Positions 20,684 through 30,396 of a stretch of DNA of 54,043 bases are shown here, in pieces (within the stretch, counting starts at the first letter, position 1; the number at the start of each line of letters is the position of its first letter). The notes beneath the pieces were generated by a model that did not search any database, was not told where the DNA came from, and saw only the letters and a program-made list of their open reading frames with translations. The stretch is from Pascua guehoae. Its lineage: Eukaryota > Basidiomycota > Tremellomycetes > Trichosporonales > Trichosporonaceae. Location: positions 944,269-998,311 of the forward strand of contig BCJX01000015.1 in assembly GCA_001600415.1 (NCBI GenBank). The letters are read 5' to 3'. The position numbers were made by a program, and so were the translations under genes.

Positions 20684-23600
20684 TCAGCGACACTTGCGCC
20701 GTCGCTTTGGAGCAGGAACAGGGGGGAAGAAATGCTCCAGGTTGTCCTTGTTGGCCTTGTAGAACTCACGGAAAACGCCCACATCCTTGATGTTGCAGTA
20801 TGGTTCCCATGAGTCTTCGTAGTCGGGGAAGCCGCGCCAATGGATAAGGTACCAATACTTATCCTCCTCGTTCTCCTCATCGTACTGAGAGTCGAGGACC
20901 TTGTCGACGTACCACTCGGGTTTGCCGTCGACATGGATGGCTGGTTCAGGTTCCTGACGTTGGCCAGGCAAGGGCGGTTTGGCCGGGCGGAACAACTGCA
21001 CGTGGAAGACGGGGTGCAGTCGTTTCAGCTCGGGAGGAAGATCGATCACCCACGCCAGGGGTGACTTGGTCGGGGCGAGGATCTTGTAGGGGCCAAGGGC
21101 GACGCGGTCAAGCTTGAACANTGGTNGGAGTGACGTGATGTTCTTGCNCTTGAGGTAGACGAGGTCGCCCTCCTTGTAGGGTGGAGCTGGTTTAACCTTG
21201 CGGTTATAGAACTCCGAGTGACGCGCTTGCGCTGCCTTGATGTTCTCCTTGAGGGTCTCGCGGAGAGTTGCAATCTCATCGAGGCGGCGTTGCGCAGCCG
21301 GAACGTTGGCCGGACGCACCGGGGTCGTGGGGTCCACAGGGTTGAAACCGTGGAGGGCGAAGAACGGGGAGACCTTGGTAGACGATTGAATCGCGTTATT
21401 GTAGGCGAACGCGGCAATCGGCAAGAGGCGCTTCCAGTCCGTGTACGTCGCATTGACGTGGTGCCGCAGATAGTGAATGATAATCTGAATGAGGCGCTCG
21501 GTTTGTCCGTCGGTCTGCGGGTGCCAGGCCATGGACAAGGCAGACTTGGTGCCGAGCGCATCAAAGAAGGCACGGGTGTAACGCGACGCGTTGAGGGGGC
21601 CCCGGTCGGAGACGATATCCAGAGGCATGCCGTAGACAGAGAAGACATGCTTGATCGTCAGTTCGACCAGGTCTTCCGCGGTGAATCCCTTTTCCTTGAA
21701 CGGGGCGAAAACTGCAAACTTGGTAAGGCGACAGATCCAGAACATGATTGAATCGTTGCCGTCTTCGTCGGGTGGCAGTTTCGTCAGTGCGTCCATGGCA
21801 AGAGAACTCATGGGACGCAAAGGAATGGGGAGTGGTTGCAGAGGTCCAAATTGCCNCTGGCGCCAAGGCTTGTTCCAGTTACAGGTGTGGCAGCCGGNGC
21901 AATAGGCATCGATGAACTTGCGCATCGCGGGGAAGTAANAGTAATGGCTGACGGCGGCAAGAGTCTTTGCACTACCGGGGTGGCCAGCCGTGGGAACGTT
22001 ATGAGCCTGGTAGACGATGTCGAGTTTAAGTTGATGGTCGTCAGGCANGAAGAGGAGGTTGGAAAAGAAGANAAGCTCNTCGTGCACTGAGAAAAACTCG
22101 AGGTCATCGTCGGCCAGGTCGTCCGGAGGAGACTCCTCAGGGTGCTGCAGGGCATGGATCAGCTGCTGACAGCGTTCGTCGTTGTCTTGGGCNCTGCGCA
22201 GCCGCTCGACAATGTCGGAATGAGGAGGGTAGTCGTCAGGGTTGTCTTCGTCGGCGTCTTCCTGTTCAGGGGGTACAGGGGGATCGTCGACGTTCTCCGG
22301 TTCCGACTCGACCTCGGGAATGGGCTCGAGGTCAAGCTCTGGTTCCTGGGGGATGCTCGCGGCCTCTTTTCTGGTGCCGCTTCGGGTGCGAGCCATGGTA
22401 GCGACAGCAGGGGGAGGGGTTTCGACTCGATCGGGGTCAAAGAACAACCGGGGTTCAGCTTCCTTTGCTTTCGTGCCAGGCTGAAGGTCATGCCGGCGCG
22501 AGAGAGCATCGGGCTTCACCATCTGCGAACCCTTCTTCCACTTGATGGAGAAGTCAAAGGGCATGAGCAGCTCGATGTACTGGTTTTGACGCCGATTCCA
22601 CGATCTTGCGGTGAGGAAGTACTCAAGGTTGTGGTGGTCGGTGAACACTTGAGTATCATGGGCGTACGCGAGGTAGTGGCGCCACTGCTTGAAGGCTTTG
22701 ACGATGGCAAGCATCTCGTTGTCATGCGTCTTGTAGTTGAGCTCAGATGGAGTGAGCTTTCGGGAGAAGAACGCAATGGGAAGGAGGTGGCCGTCGTCGT
22801 CGCGCTGGGAAAGGACAGCAGCGATGGCGAAGTCGGATGCGTCAGCTTCGATGAACAGCTGGCGCAGGGGGTCNAACATCCTCAACACTGGGGCGACCGT
22901 GAAACAGTGCTTGAGGAAGTCGAAGGCCTTCTGCTCTTCTTCGGTCCAACGCCAAGCGCGCCCTTGCTGCGTGAGGCGGTGCAGCGAGAGTACGATCTTA
23001 GCGTAGTTGTGAATGAACTGTCGATAGAAGTTGCAGAAGCCGAGGAAGCAGCGGACATGTCGGATCGTGGTGGGGACGGGCCAGTCGAGGATGGCGGAGA
23101 CCTTGTCGGGGGTCATGCCAAGCTCGCCGTGGCCCACGATAAATCCGAGGAAGCGTGTCCAATCGGTGAAGAACTCGCACTTCTCAGCCTTTGCGTAGAG
23201 ACAGTGCGCGCGGAGCCGCTCGAGGACCTCTTTGGTGTGTTTGATGTTGTCCTCGCGCGAGTCGGAATGGACCAGGATGTCGTCTAGGTAGCCGACGGTA
23301 CACCTGTCCAGGAGCTCACTGCCGATGGCCTCATTGATGAGGTTCTGGAAGGAGGCAGGAGCGTTGGTCAGNCCAAATGGCATAACGAGGTACTCGAATT
23401 GCCCTCTGGACGTGACGAAGGCGGTCTTCCACTTGTCGCCTGGTCTGATGCGCACAAGGTAGTACGCTGAACGCAGGTCGATCTTGGTGAAGACCTTGCC
23501 GGCACGGAGTCTGTCAAGGACGTCGTCCATGCGAGGGATGGGGTATCGCCATTTGATGATGTGCTCGTTCATCTGGCGATAGTCGATGACGGGCCGAACG

Positions 23601-23686
23601 CCGACATCGTCATCCTTCTTGCTGACAAAGAAGAGGGGAGCCGCGGTAGGGGACTTGGAGGGACGGATGTACCCCTTGGCAAGCAA
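20684..23686 (-). CDS. pol: Chromovirus Pol: RT, RNase H, integrase, chromodomain
   Basis: 1000 codons open from the N gap to the stop. The reverse transcriptase has [20 protein letters not shown] and [11 protein letters not shown]. RNase H has [31 protein letters not shown] and [10 protein letters not shown]. Integrase has an HHCC zinc region (GHPGSAKT...GCHTCNW), then the DDE core with [19 protein letters not shown] and a Glu 35 residues after that Asp ([11 protein letters not shown]). The C-terminus holds a chromodomain (about residues 923-985: [26 protein letters not shown]), which in chromoviruses targets integration to modified histones, and ends in a basic tail. The protease lies in or before the gap. 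No internal stop is seen, so this copy may be competent. Low-level n calls obscure some residues. Confidence 0.95.
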   Translation of the reverse strand: MLAKGYIRPSKSPTAAPLFFVSKKDDDVGVRPVIDYRQMNEHIIKWRYPIPRMDDVLDRLRAGKVFTKIDLRSAYYLVRIRPGDKWKTAFVTSRGQFEYLVMPFXLTNAPASFQNLINEAIGSELLDRCTVGYLDDILVHSDSREDNIKHTKEVLERLRAHCLYAKAEKCEFFTDWTRFLGFIVGHGELGMTPDKVSAILDWPVPTTIRHVRCFLGFCNFYRQFIHNYAKIVLSLHRLTQQGRAWRWTEEEQKAFDFLKHCFTVAPVLRMXDPLRQLFIEADASDFAIAAVLSQRDDDGHLLPIAFFSRKLTPSELNYKTHDNEMLAIVKAFKQWRHYLAYAHDTQVFTDHHNLEYFLTARSWNRRQNQYIELLMPFDFSIKWKKGSQMVKPDALSRRHDLQPGTKAKEAEPRLFFDPDRVETPPPAVATMARTRSGTRKEAASIPQEPELDLEPIPEVESEPENVDDPPVPPEQEDADEDNPDDYPPHSDIVERLRXAQDNDERCQQLIHALQHPEESPPDDLADDDLEFFSVHXELXFFSNLLFXPDDHQLKLDIVYQAHNVPTAGHPGSAKTLAAVSHYXYFPAMRKFIDAYCXGCHTCNWNKPWRQXQFGPLQPLPIPLRPMSSLAMDALTKLPPDEDGNDSIMFWICRLTKFAVFAPFKEKGFTAEDLVELTIKHVFSVYGMPLDIVSDRGPLNASRYTRAFFDALGTKSALSMAWHPQTDGQTERLIQIIIHYLRHHVNATYTDWKRLLPIAAFAYNNAIQSSTKVSPFFALHGFNPVDPTTPVRPANVPAAQRRLDEIATLRETLKENIKAAQARHSEFYNRKVKPAPPYKEGDLVYLKXKNITSLXPXFKLDRVALGPYKILAPTKSPLAWVIDLPPELKRLHPVFHVQLFRPAKPPLPGQRQEPEPAIHVDGKPEWYVDKVLDSQYDEENEEDKYWYLIHWRGFPDYEDSWEPYCNIKDVGVFREFYKANKDNLEHFFPPVPAPKRRRKCR

Positions 23687-23694
23687 TTGATTGA

Positions 23695-24089
23695 NNNNNN
23701 NNNNNNNNNNNNNNNNNNNNNNNNNNNNNNNNNNNNNNNNNNNNNNNNNNNNNNNNNNNNNNNNNNNNNNNNNNNNNNNNNNNNNNNNNNNNNNNNNNNN
23801 NNNNNNNNNNNNNNNNNNNNNNNNNNNNNNNNNNNNNNNNNNNNNNNNNNNNNNNNNNNNNNNNNNNNNNNNNNNNNNNNNNNNNNNNNNNNNNNNNNNN
23901 NNNNNNNNNNNNNNNNNNNNNNNNNNNNNNNNNNNNNNNNNNNNNNNNNNNNNNNNNNNNNNNNNNNNNNNNNNNNNNNNNNNNNNNNNNNNNNNNNNNN
24001 NNNNNNNNNNNNNNNNNNNNNNNNNNNNNNNNNNNNNNNNNNNNNNNNNNNNNNNNNNNNNNNNNNNNNNNNNNNNNNNNNNNNNNNNN
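23695..24089. other. Assembly gap, 395 N
   Basis: Unsequenced stretch within pol, probably of estimated length. The reading frame before and after it differ, so its true size is not a multiple consistent with 395. Confidence 0.95.
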
Positions 24090-24366
24090 GGAGTTGTGGC
24101 TGCTTGAGGAGACCCTTGACCTCGGTGATGTGGTCAGGGCCAGAGGTCGGCGACGGAACGGACGAGGGCGATACCGGAGCACGGTGACTTGATACAGACG
24201 CTGTCGACGTGGGGAGTTGGGTATCAGTCGACGACGAGGAACGGGGAGAACCGAGAAACACAGAGGCGGAGGCAGAAGCGACAACATCGTCCGGGGCGGA
24301 ATCGGGAATGGAGCAATGAACAAGGTTACCCGCCACACGTTGCTCAGGCACATGGAGGGTCTTCAG
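24090..24366 (-). CDS. Start of Pol in the -1 frame after gag
   Basis: Beginning with the last base of the AAC codon at 24366, the -1 frame is open into the N gap and reads LKTLHVPEQRVAGNLVHC, then a Ser/Thr/Pro-rich linker. It has no start codon of its own at the junction, so it is best read as the continuation of Gag by frameshifting. It leads toward the protease, which lies in the gap. Confidence 0.7.
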
Positions 24367-27356
24367 TTTCCCAGGTCGGGAACTGGTTCTTCTGCAAGCT
24401 CCTCTACTGCACCGAGGGCGGTACAGCAAGGAGTGTGGGCGTCTGGGCACTGTGCCGCCGAATGGTTGGGCTTGCGGCACACGAAACACAAGTTGTGTTT
24501 CATGCAGAGCTCGCGGACTGCAGGGGTGAGGGGCCCATGGACGCCGGGAATGTCCCGTTGTCCGTAGGCCTCTGGGTCGACCTTGAGTGGCGCAGGGGCA
24601 CCACGTGTGGTCGGGGACGCAACGGTTGCCAAGGTCGTTGACGTCCGAGGCTTGCCAGCAGCGGCCGCAGCGGCTGGCTGGCGGGAAGGGCCCGCAGCAG
24701 AGGAAGAAGTAGTCGTTCTGCTGTACGGGGAGGGGTGGCTGGACTGGTTGGCCTGCAAGCTTCGGTAACGCTTGTAGACAACCTGGTAGAGCGCGTCGAC
24801 GTTGTCGAAGTCCTCGACGTCGATGTTGTTACTGCGCTCCACAAGCCAATGGGGAAGACCCTTCCAGAAAAGGTACACGCACGATTGCTCGTCCGTGATA
24901 CCAAGGAGACGGCAGTGGTACCGGAAGTCGTTCCAGTACTCCTGGAGGTTGTTTCGCATTACAACCTTACCGTCATGCCAACGCTTATGCGCTTGGCGAA
25001 GTTCGTCCTGGTCAGCGTAGGTCTGTTGGAACTCAGACCTAAACGCTTCCCAGTTGCCGTCCCAGGCTCGAGTCGCGCGAATGCCAGTCTCAAACCACTT
25101 GGACGCTTCTCCCTCGAGTAGGGAGCCAACAAAGGTGATCTTANGTGAACCGGTCGAGTAGTTGTTGGGGTAGTCTTGGAATAACTGCTCAATCCGACGA
25201 AGGAACGCGCTAAACTTGCTGGTCTCTCCACTGAAGGTGGGAAGCTTGGCTCGAGGGGCACCAGGATCGGTGCGAGGGGTTGCCAGAGGGGCTGGTACGG
25301 CCGCGGGAGCCGGTGCTCGCCCAGCAGACCGCATCAGACCCTCAAACATGGCCGCCCACTGGTCCGATGTCGCTGGCATTGGTTGAAGGACCTGCTGCAT
25401 GGGGGCAGCGGCAGGGACGTGAGCCGGAGGTGGAGGGGTCATCNGAGGGAGTTGGGGGACAGGAGGCAAACCAGGGGTGATGGGAACCATGTGCCACGAT
25501 TGTGCTGGCTGGTGGGTTTGCTGTGCCACCGAATGAGGACGAGAGGCAACGGGGACGGGAGGAGGCGATCTGAACTGCTGGTGCGGCGACAGGGGCAGCA
25601 GTTGGCCAACGAGAGGGGCCGGAGGAGGTTGACGAGGGTCCCTTGGTGTTGGTGTCGATGGTTGCGAAGGCACCGACGAGGACGGGTGTCCAACAGAACG
25701 ANGGGGAGCAGCACGGACGTGTTGAGTTGGGGCACCAGCAGNGACTGGTTGCTGTTGGTGCGCNGGGAGAGTCGCAGAGTGTTGGATNGACTGCCCAACA
25801 GGAGCTTGAGAGCCACCTGTTGGGACTTGGGTAAGGAGGTCAACAGGCTGACCACTGGGCGAGACCGGTTGCCACGAGGCTTGGGACTGGTCTGTGCGGG
25901 GGTGATGTCCCGCAAGTTGTGGGGCCTGTGCCGCCAAGGTTGCGCCGGAAGGCCCTGCCGGCGGCGAGGGCAGCGGTCGTGTCGGCNGGGGAGGGACTGG
26001 AGGTGTCGCTGTCNACCCAAGAGCATCATGGATGTTGCCAAATGGGTCTTGGCGAGGAGTCACAGTCGTTTGAGCCTGGCCTTGCGCCAGTACCAGGCTC
26101 CTCGGGCTGGTGCTTTGCCATGCACCAGGGGACGGTCCCATGGACGCTTGCCGAGCTCGCTCTCGATGAGAGTCGGTCTCTCCTAGAGCTTGAACACGGG
26201 CCTCGTAGTTGTTGAGGAGGCGCAGGTTCCAAGCTGAAAACTCGGCAGACATGACAATTGTACTGACGTCGCTAGTGTTCAGGTGCGATAGGAAGGGTTG
26301 TGGCTGCGCAAGGAGCTCGTCGAGAAACATCTGAGCTCGTCGCACAATGTCCGTNGGGGGCGGGGTCACATGTCCAACGTTTGACCCTTGAGCGGGTCCA
26401 GCGTCGCCAAGGTTGTCGTCCCTAGGGGCCGACTGTTGCTGGGGCGGAGGCTGGGTGCTCGTGGTCTGACCGAGGGGGCTCCTGAAGCTCATGGATGGGT
26501 CCGAGGGGGCNGACGGGGTCACGGCTTGAGGGTTGGGACCGCGTCTGCCTCTTGGCCNTTGGAGCTGGACGTTGGAGAAGCCGGTTCGGTCGGACAGATG
26601 GGTCGACGGTGGTGTGATTCCGCCAGAGGTTTGAACAGCCGCGCNGGTGTTGTCCGCGCGTGNGCCACGAGNGGGGGCCGAAGGGGCGGGAGAAGGGGCA
26701 GCCACAGGTGCCTGTTGCTGTTGGTCACTGGTGTGGCCACTACCAGTGATGGCGTTGGGGGCAGGNGTNGCTGGGTGCGAGGGGGCCGACATCGGTGGTC
26801 CGCTTGCTCGAGGGGAGGAAGGGAACAGGTGTGGGGTGTTGAACTCCATGTACGGAGCCGATGTCGACGAGGACGACGAAGACGGAGGTACGGACGAGGT
26901 GGAACCCAGTGGATGAACGTCTGGGATTTGGAAGATGGGGAGTTGTCCACCGGAGTCTTGACCTATATGTCGTTGGTCGTCTGTGAACGAGGGTCGGGTC
27001 GGAGTTGGTGATCCTCCAATCGCTACCTTGGGAATGACGCGAGCGGGGTCCAGTATGGGAACCAGATCCAAAGGGCACGGGAACTCGCTGTGTGTCTGAC
27101 GTCGCTGGAAGAGCAGGGGGTCGACGTCAGAGGGTGCTGTCGACTGCCTTGGGCGCCGGATGGGTTGCCGAGTTGACGTATATCGTGTGTCGGCACTCAA
27201 ACGAGCGCTTGGCGTCGTCACAGACTGTGTGTCTGATGACGAAGTCGACTCGGTAATGGAGGTACCGGAGGTGACGGAGGGGAGGGGCGGTGCAGCGAAG
27301 CCGCCCAAAGGATGGGAACTAGATCCCTGGTCGGCGGGTTCACGGCCGGAAGCCAT
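24363..27356 (-). CDS. gag: Chromovirus Gag
   Basis: 997 aa. The ATG lies only 8 nt inside the 5' LTR end and within the primer-binding site. Residues 1-690 are a Pro/Gln/Ser-rich low-complexity region, unusually long for Gag. The retrotransposon Gag domain spans about residues 700-850 (KLPTFSGETSKFSAFLRRI, EGEASKWFETGIR, FRSEFQQTYADQDE, DFRYHCRLLGI). A CCHC knuckle lies near residue 960 (CFVCRKPNHSAAQC). Gag forms the virus-like particle and binds RNA. The stop TGA at 24365-24363 directly follows a GGGAAAC heptamer. Confidence 0.93.
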   Translation of the reverse strand: MASGREPADQGSSSHPLGGFAAPPLPSVTSGTSITESTSSSDTQSVTTPSARLSADTRYTSTRQPIRRPRQSTAPSDVDPLLFQRRQTHSEFPCPLDLVPILDPARVIPKVAIGGSPTPTRPSFTDDQRHIGQDSGGQLPIFQIPDVHPLGSTSSVPPSSSSSSTSAPYMEFNTPHLFPSSPRASGPPMSAPSHPXXPAPNAITGSGHTSDQQQQAPVAAPSPAPSAPXRGXRADNTXAAVQTSGGITPPSTHLSDRTGFSNVQLQXPRGRRGPNPQAVTPXAPSDPSMSFRSPLGQTTSTQPPPQQQSAPRDDNLGDAGPAQGSNVGHVTPPXTDIVRRAQMFLDELLAQPQPFLSHLNTSDVSTIVMSAEFSAWNLRLLNNYEARVQALGETDSHRERARQASMGPSPGAWQSTSPRSLVLAQGQAQTTVTPRQDPFGNIHDALGXTATPPVPPXPTRPLPSPPAGPSGATLAAQAPQLAGHHPRTDQSQASWQPVSPSGQPVDLLTQVPTGGSQAPVGQXIQHSATLXAHQQQPVXAGAPTQHVRAAPXRSVGHPSSSVPSQPSTPTPRDPRQPPPAPLVGQLLPLSPHQQFRSPPPVPVASRPHSVAQQTHQPAQSWHMVPITPGLPPVPQLPXMTPPPPAHVPAAAPMQQVLQPMPATSDQWAAMFEGLMRSAGRAPAPAAVPAPLATPRTDPGAPRAKLPTFSGETSKFSAFLRRIEQLFQDYPNNYSTGSXKITFVGSLLEGEASKWFETGIRATRAWDGNWEAFRSEFQQTYADQDELRQAHKRWHDGKVVMRNNLQEYWNDFRYHCRLLGITDEQSCVYLFWKGLPHWLVERSNNIDVEDFDNVDALYQVVYKRYRSLQANQSSHPSPYSRTTTSSSAAGPSRQPAAAAAAGKPRTSTTLATVASPTTRGAPAPLKVDPEAYGQRDIPGVHGPLTPAVRELCMKHNLCFVCRKPNHSAAQCPDAHTPCCTALGAVEELAEEPVPDLGN
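24366..24372 (-). promoter_or_regulatory. -1 ribosomal frameshift site GGGAAAC
   Basis: In the gag frame the codons are CTG GGA AAC TGA, so G-GGA-AAC has the exact X-XXY-YYZ phase. The same heptamer is used in some retroviral gag-pro junctions. Slipping back one base yields the open pol frame. No clear downstream pseudoknot was worked out. Confidence 0.7.
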
Positions 27357-27361
27357 GCAAC
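27350..27361 (-). other. Primer-binding site, self-priming type
   Basis: On the minus strand, two bases after the 5' LTR end, the sequence is GTTGCATGGCTT. Its exact 12-nt complement AAGCCATGCAAC occurs in the 5' LTR transcript at 27631-27620. No tRNA 3'-end complement (TGG start) is present at this position. This is the Tf1/sushi arrangement in which the RNA 5' end folds back as primer. Confidence 0.7.
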
Positions 27362-27363
27362 CT

Positions 27364-27981
27364 TGTCACGAGCCGAATGGTGGAGGCTTGGGGACCGAAC
27401 ACAAACCTAACACCGCGACTCCGTCTCGACCTGCAAGACGGCGTCGGACTCACGGGATTGACGACCTAGAGGAAGGCGCCGGGGCCAGGGGGTTGCTGCG
27501 ACACGCACGNGGAGGGGGACGCGGAAGGACGGAAGGACGGAGCNGAGACGGAGGTGGCGCCGCGGAGGTGTCGGAGGGAGCAAGTGCCGAGGCAACTGGT
27601 TGTCGAGACTAGACTTGTAGTTGCATGGCTTGGAGATACAGACTACGGACGGCGCTGAACTAAGTACCCTAGCGAGCGTACGAGCAGGAGCTGCGCGGGG
27701 GATACGGAGTTAGGCCTGGTCTACAAGCGTGGTGCTCTGGGTCGGCGGTAGAGCCTCTAGTAGTAGCGCCGACATGCACGGGTGACAGTACGGCGTGTGT
27801 GCTTCGCGAGGTATCGTGAAGCATGTATTGTGTGCTGTCAAGGCGACGTGCATGATTTCTTGTCGCTTGTTGTCTCGAGTGGCGAACCGAACCGTGCNGG
27901 TGGCGATCGTGACGTCACGTGATTGTCGGTCACGTGATTTCAACACCGCGTAGAAACGACTAAGTCGTCCAGATCGTGACA
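27364..27981 (-). repeat. 5' LTR of the chromovirus
   Basis: 618 bp. If the self-priming model holds, transcription starts near 27631, giving a U3 of about 350 bp and R-U5 of about 268 bp. TGACGTCA (27910-27917) and two CACGTGA motifs (27916-27922, 27931-27937) lie in U3, about 280-300 nt upstream of the predicted start. Confidence 0.95.
27910..27937. promoter_or_regulatory. CRE and E-box cluster in U3
   Basis: A perfect CREB/ATF palindrome TGACGTCA overlaps one CACGTG E-box and is followed 9 bases later by a second. Both LTRs keep the cluster. Such sites bind bZIP and bHLH factors; stress control of the element is inference. Confidence 0.5.
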
Positions 27982-30307
27982 GGTGAGGGGGTTGTGGCGC
28001 ATCTTGAGGAAGGTGGCGACATCGCCGAGCACATCCCTAGGCCCGATGATGTGGATATCATCTAGGTATGCGACTAGGTCGAACTCTGGGCTGAGCGCAT
28101 CCCTCAGGTCACCAAGGAGGGTCGCAATGGCAAGGGAGAAGAGCGCGGGGCCGAGGGGGTCACCCTGTCACACTCCCTGAGTTGAGGAGAGAGTGACAAC
28201 CTCACCTGTATCACCCCTCACTAGGAGGTCAGAGGGGTCATTGTACGCCCAGCGTACAAGCTGGTACAGCTGCGGCGCATGCTCGCGGACACCCTGCGCA
28301 ACAAGGCGGCGGTCTAGCGCATTGAACGCATTCTTGAAGTCGAGCTGTGTGAGGACATGCTCGGCCTCGGCTGCCGGTGCATCAAGGTGGCCCTGCAGCC
28401 ACTCTAGGGCAGGCTCGACCCCGCCAGGTGTGCCAACACCGTGCTGCCACGGGTGCAGCGCGTTCGGGCCCAGCAGGAGGGCACGGAGCGCCATCTTAGC
28501 GAGGAGCCTGTAGACGAGTGAGCCAACGGCGATAGGCCGCATGCCACCACTGGCCTTGGCCAGTGGTGTGAGCGTGGCCGCGCATAGGAGGTCGCGGCAT
28601 GGTGCAGCGCCGGCCGAGGCTGCACCGAATAGGGTAACAAGGGCTCCGCGCACCTCGTCGGCCTCGGTGGCAACCTTGAGCAGGGGTACAGTCCACCCGT
28701 CCACCCCCGCTGCAGTGCTGGCGTCAAAGGTGGCAAGGGCAGTGAGGACCAGGTCCGCATCGGGCAGGGATTGTGGCGGCCGCACCGGCGTAGCCACGAA
28801 TGGCTTCATCGGCCCTTGCGGGTGAAGGGCCTCGAGCACATCGATTGCCGCTTGCCCGCGGGCAAGTGCTGTTGGCGTGAGGGCCCGCGCGGCGGCACCT
28901 AGGTGTCCCGCGCGCACAAGGCGCTGTGCGCGAAGGAGGGGGGCCGGCGTGTGCTGTGGGCTACTGCCCGTAGCACGTGTGGGCGGTGGGGGAGTTGGGA
29001 GGTGAGGGTATGCATCGAGATGCACGCGTATGGCGGCGGTGTCCCCATTGGTGGCAAGGCCGAGCTTGGGGAGGAGTAGGAGCGCACGGAGGTTGCGCTC
29101 TGACTTGTCGGCGAGGTACGCCGAGGCCGTTCGCCTGGCAGCACGCTTGAAGGCTCGCCGGATGGCGGTAGAGCTTGGCAAGCGGTGGCGCAGAGGGTAA
29201 GAGAGCAGCGCGGCCACTGAAACGCTGTCTGAGGCGAGCTCAGCAGTCGGCTCCGAGGGCAGCGCTTGCAAGGCGGAGGGTGAGGGCAGCGGCTGTGGGG
29301 TGTCGGCGCGCGACAGCGCTGAGGCCGCAGATGAGGGCACGCGTGACGCCAAGAGCTGCGGGGCTGACTGTGTCGCTCGCAGCAGTGTCCGCGGCGTCGA
29401 GGGCCTGCGCAACGGCCCGGAGGACCTTGGCGCAGCTGGAGAGGCTGAGGCCGAGGCCGGGGGTGCTGGGGGTGTGCAGAGGGTCCGCGCGGCGCTCGGG
29501 CCAGCGGGAGGTGTGCGGGGGGTCTGCGCGCCGCCACTGGGTAGGCTCAGTGTGCGCCTGAGCGCGCGTAGGGCCTGGGGTGCGCTCGCGGCGCTCACGC
29601 GCACGGCGGCCACCTCGGCGGCCGCGGCGACGGCGGCTGCACTGTCTGGGCGGCGGTTGCGGGCGGGGAGGGAGGGGGTGACGCGGAAGGCTGGCGGCGG
29701 CAGTGGTGGGCGGTCGCTCTAGAGCGAGAAGGTCGGCCAGGCCCCGGCGGGGAAGGCCGTCGGAGACGGTGTGCGGAGGGCAGTGGGGGAGGGGTGCAGT
29801 GGTGCGCTCGACGCTTGGGGTGTGCTGCCCGACAGGTGGGCGGCTGGCGACAACGTCGGCCCAGGAGTGGTGCGGGGAGAGGGTGATGGTGATAGCGTTG
29901 CCACCGGTGGCGACGCGGTCGCCGGTGGCCTCGGCGGAGGTGGTGGGGGGCGCATTGGCGGCCTCAGCGGGTGCGGGGGAGGGCGCACGGCTCTGCAGAG
30001 GTGCGCTGGGGTTGCAAGCGCGCTCTACCGCTGTCTGCGTCGTCGTCGACTCGGAGAGGTTGCAGACGGCCCGAGCGCTAAAGATGATGTCACCGTCGAT
30101 GTCGACGATCTCGTCCGTGGAGGGGAGCCTGGACGCCGGTCTTTCGACCAGCGCTTGTGGGGGGTTGGGGGAGGGTGTCGCTCGCTGCTCATCGGCGTCG
30201 GCATCGTCGTCGGTGGTCTGCGGGGTGTCAAAGTTTCGGAGGGTCTGTGCGTTTTTTAGTGAGGTGGCGCAAATCTTCTTCAGCGCCGATCTCGTCGACG
30301 GAGCCAT
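27982..30307 (-). pseudogene. Reverse transcriptase ORF of the non-LTR element, disabled
   Basis: Two overlapping frames: 30307-29240 (355 aa, Ser/Pro/Ala-rich with a basic patch RRRRGRRGGRRARERRER) and 29613-28168, which carries the RT. RT motifs in order: AGVDGWTVPLLK, RPIAVGSLVYRLLAK, TQLDFKNAFNALDR (motif A), STQGV-stop-QGDPLGPALFSLA (motif B, TGA in place of a sense codon at 28165-28167), and DLVAYLDDIHI (motif C). The frame then stays open to MRHNPLT at the LTR junction. The frame change between the two ORFs and the TGA make this copy inactive. No N-terminal zinc finger is visible. Together with the endonuclease-like remnant it forms one ORF of an R2/CRE-like design; clade unassigned. 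Confidence 0.8.
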
Positions 30308-30396
30308 CTTCCGGCGTGGTTGTCGGCTCTGGCGGTAGCTCTCGGCGTGGGCTTCTCGGCGGTGGTGTCGGCGTCATGCTAGCTGCTCGGTGTCGG

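Larger units (their letters stand above)
19946..27981 (-). mobile_element. Ty3/Gypsy chromovirus (Tf1/sushi-like), 8036 bp
   Basis: Full-length LTR retrotransposon on the minus strand: 5' LTR 27364-27981, gag, protease/RT/RNase H/integrase/chromodomain, and 3' LTR 19946-20563. Both LTRs are 618 bp, end in TGTCACGA...TCGTGACA and differ at only a few positions, implying recent activity. Only one short region, a 395-N gap at 23695-24089, is unsequenced; it covers protease and the start of RT. Scattered single n calls suggest a consensus of several copies. No 5-bp target duplication is visible (gacgc before, ggtga after). Confidence 0.95.
19424..30396 (-). mobile_element. Non-LTR retrotransposon in a tRNA-Leu gene, itself hosting an LTR element
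   Basis: The outer element is on the minus strand: its 5' end is near 30396 and its 3' end near 19424. The right part (27982-30396) carries a leader of about 90 nt, an N-terminal region and a reverse transcriptase up to the YLDD motif. The left part (19424-19945) carries a C-terminal endonuclease-like domain, stop codon and a tail of about 45 nt without poly(A). The 8.0-kb LTR element sits between them, and the stretch of the LINE protein that should join the two parts is absent. The tRNA halves at both ends match the intron position of intact tRNA-Leu genes. Confidence 0.8.

Noticed and set aside
27364..27981. Conventional tRNA-primed PBS
   Set aside because: The bases after the LTR do not begin with TGG and match no tRNA 3' end I know; the internal complement is a better explanation.
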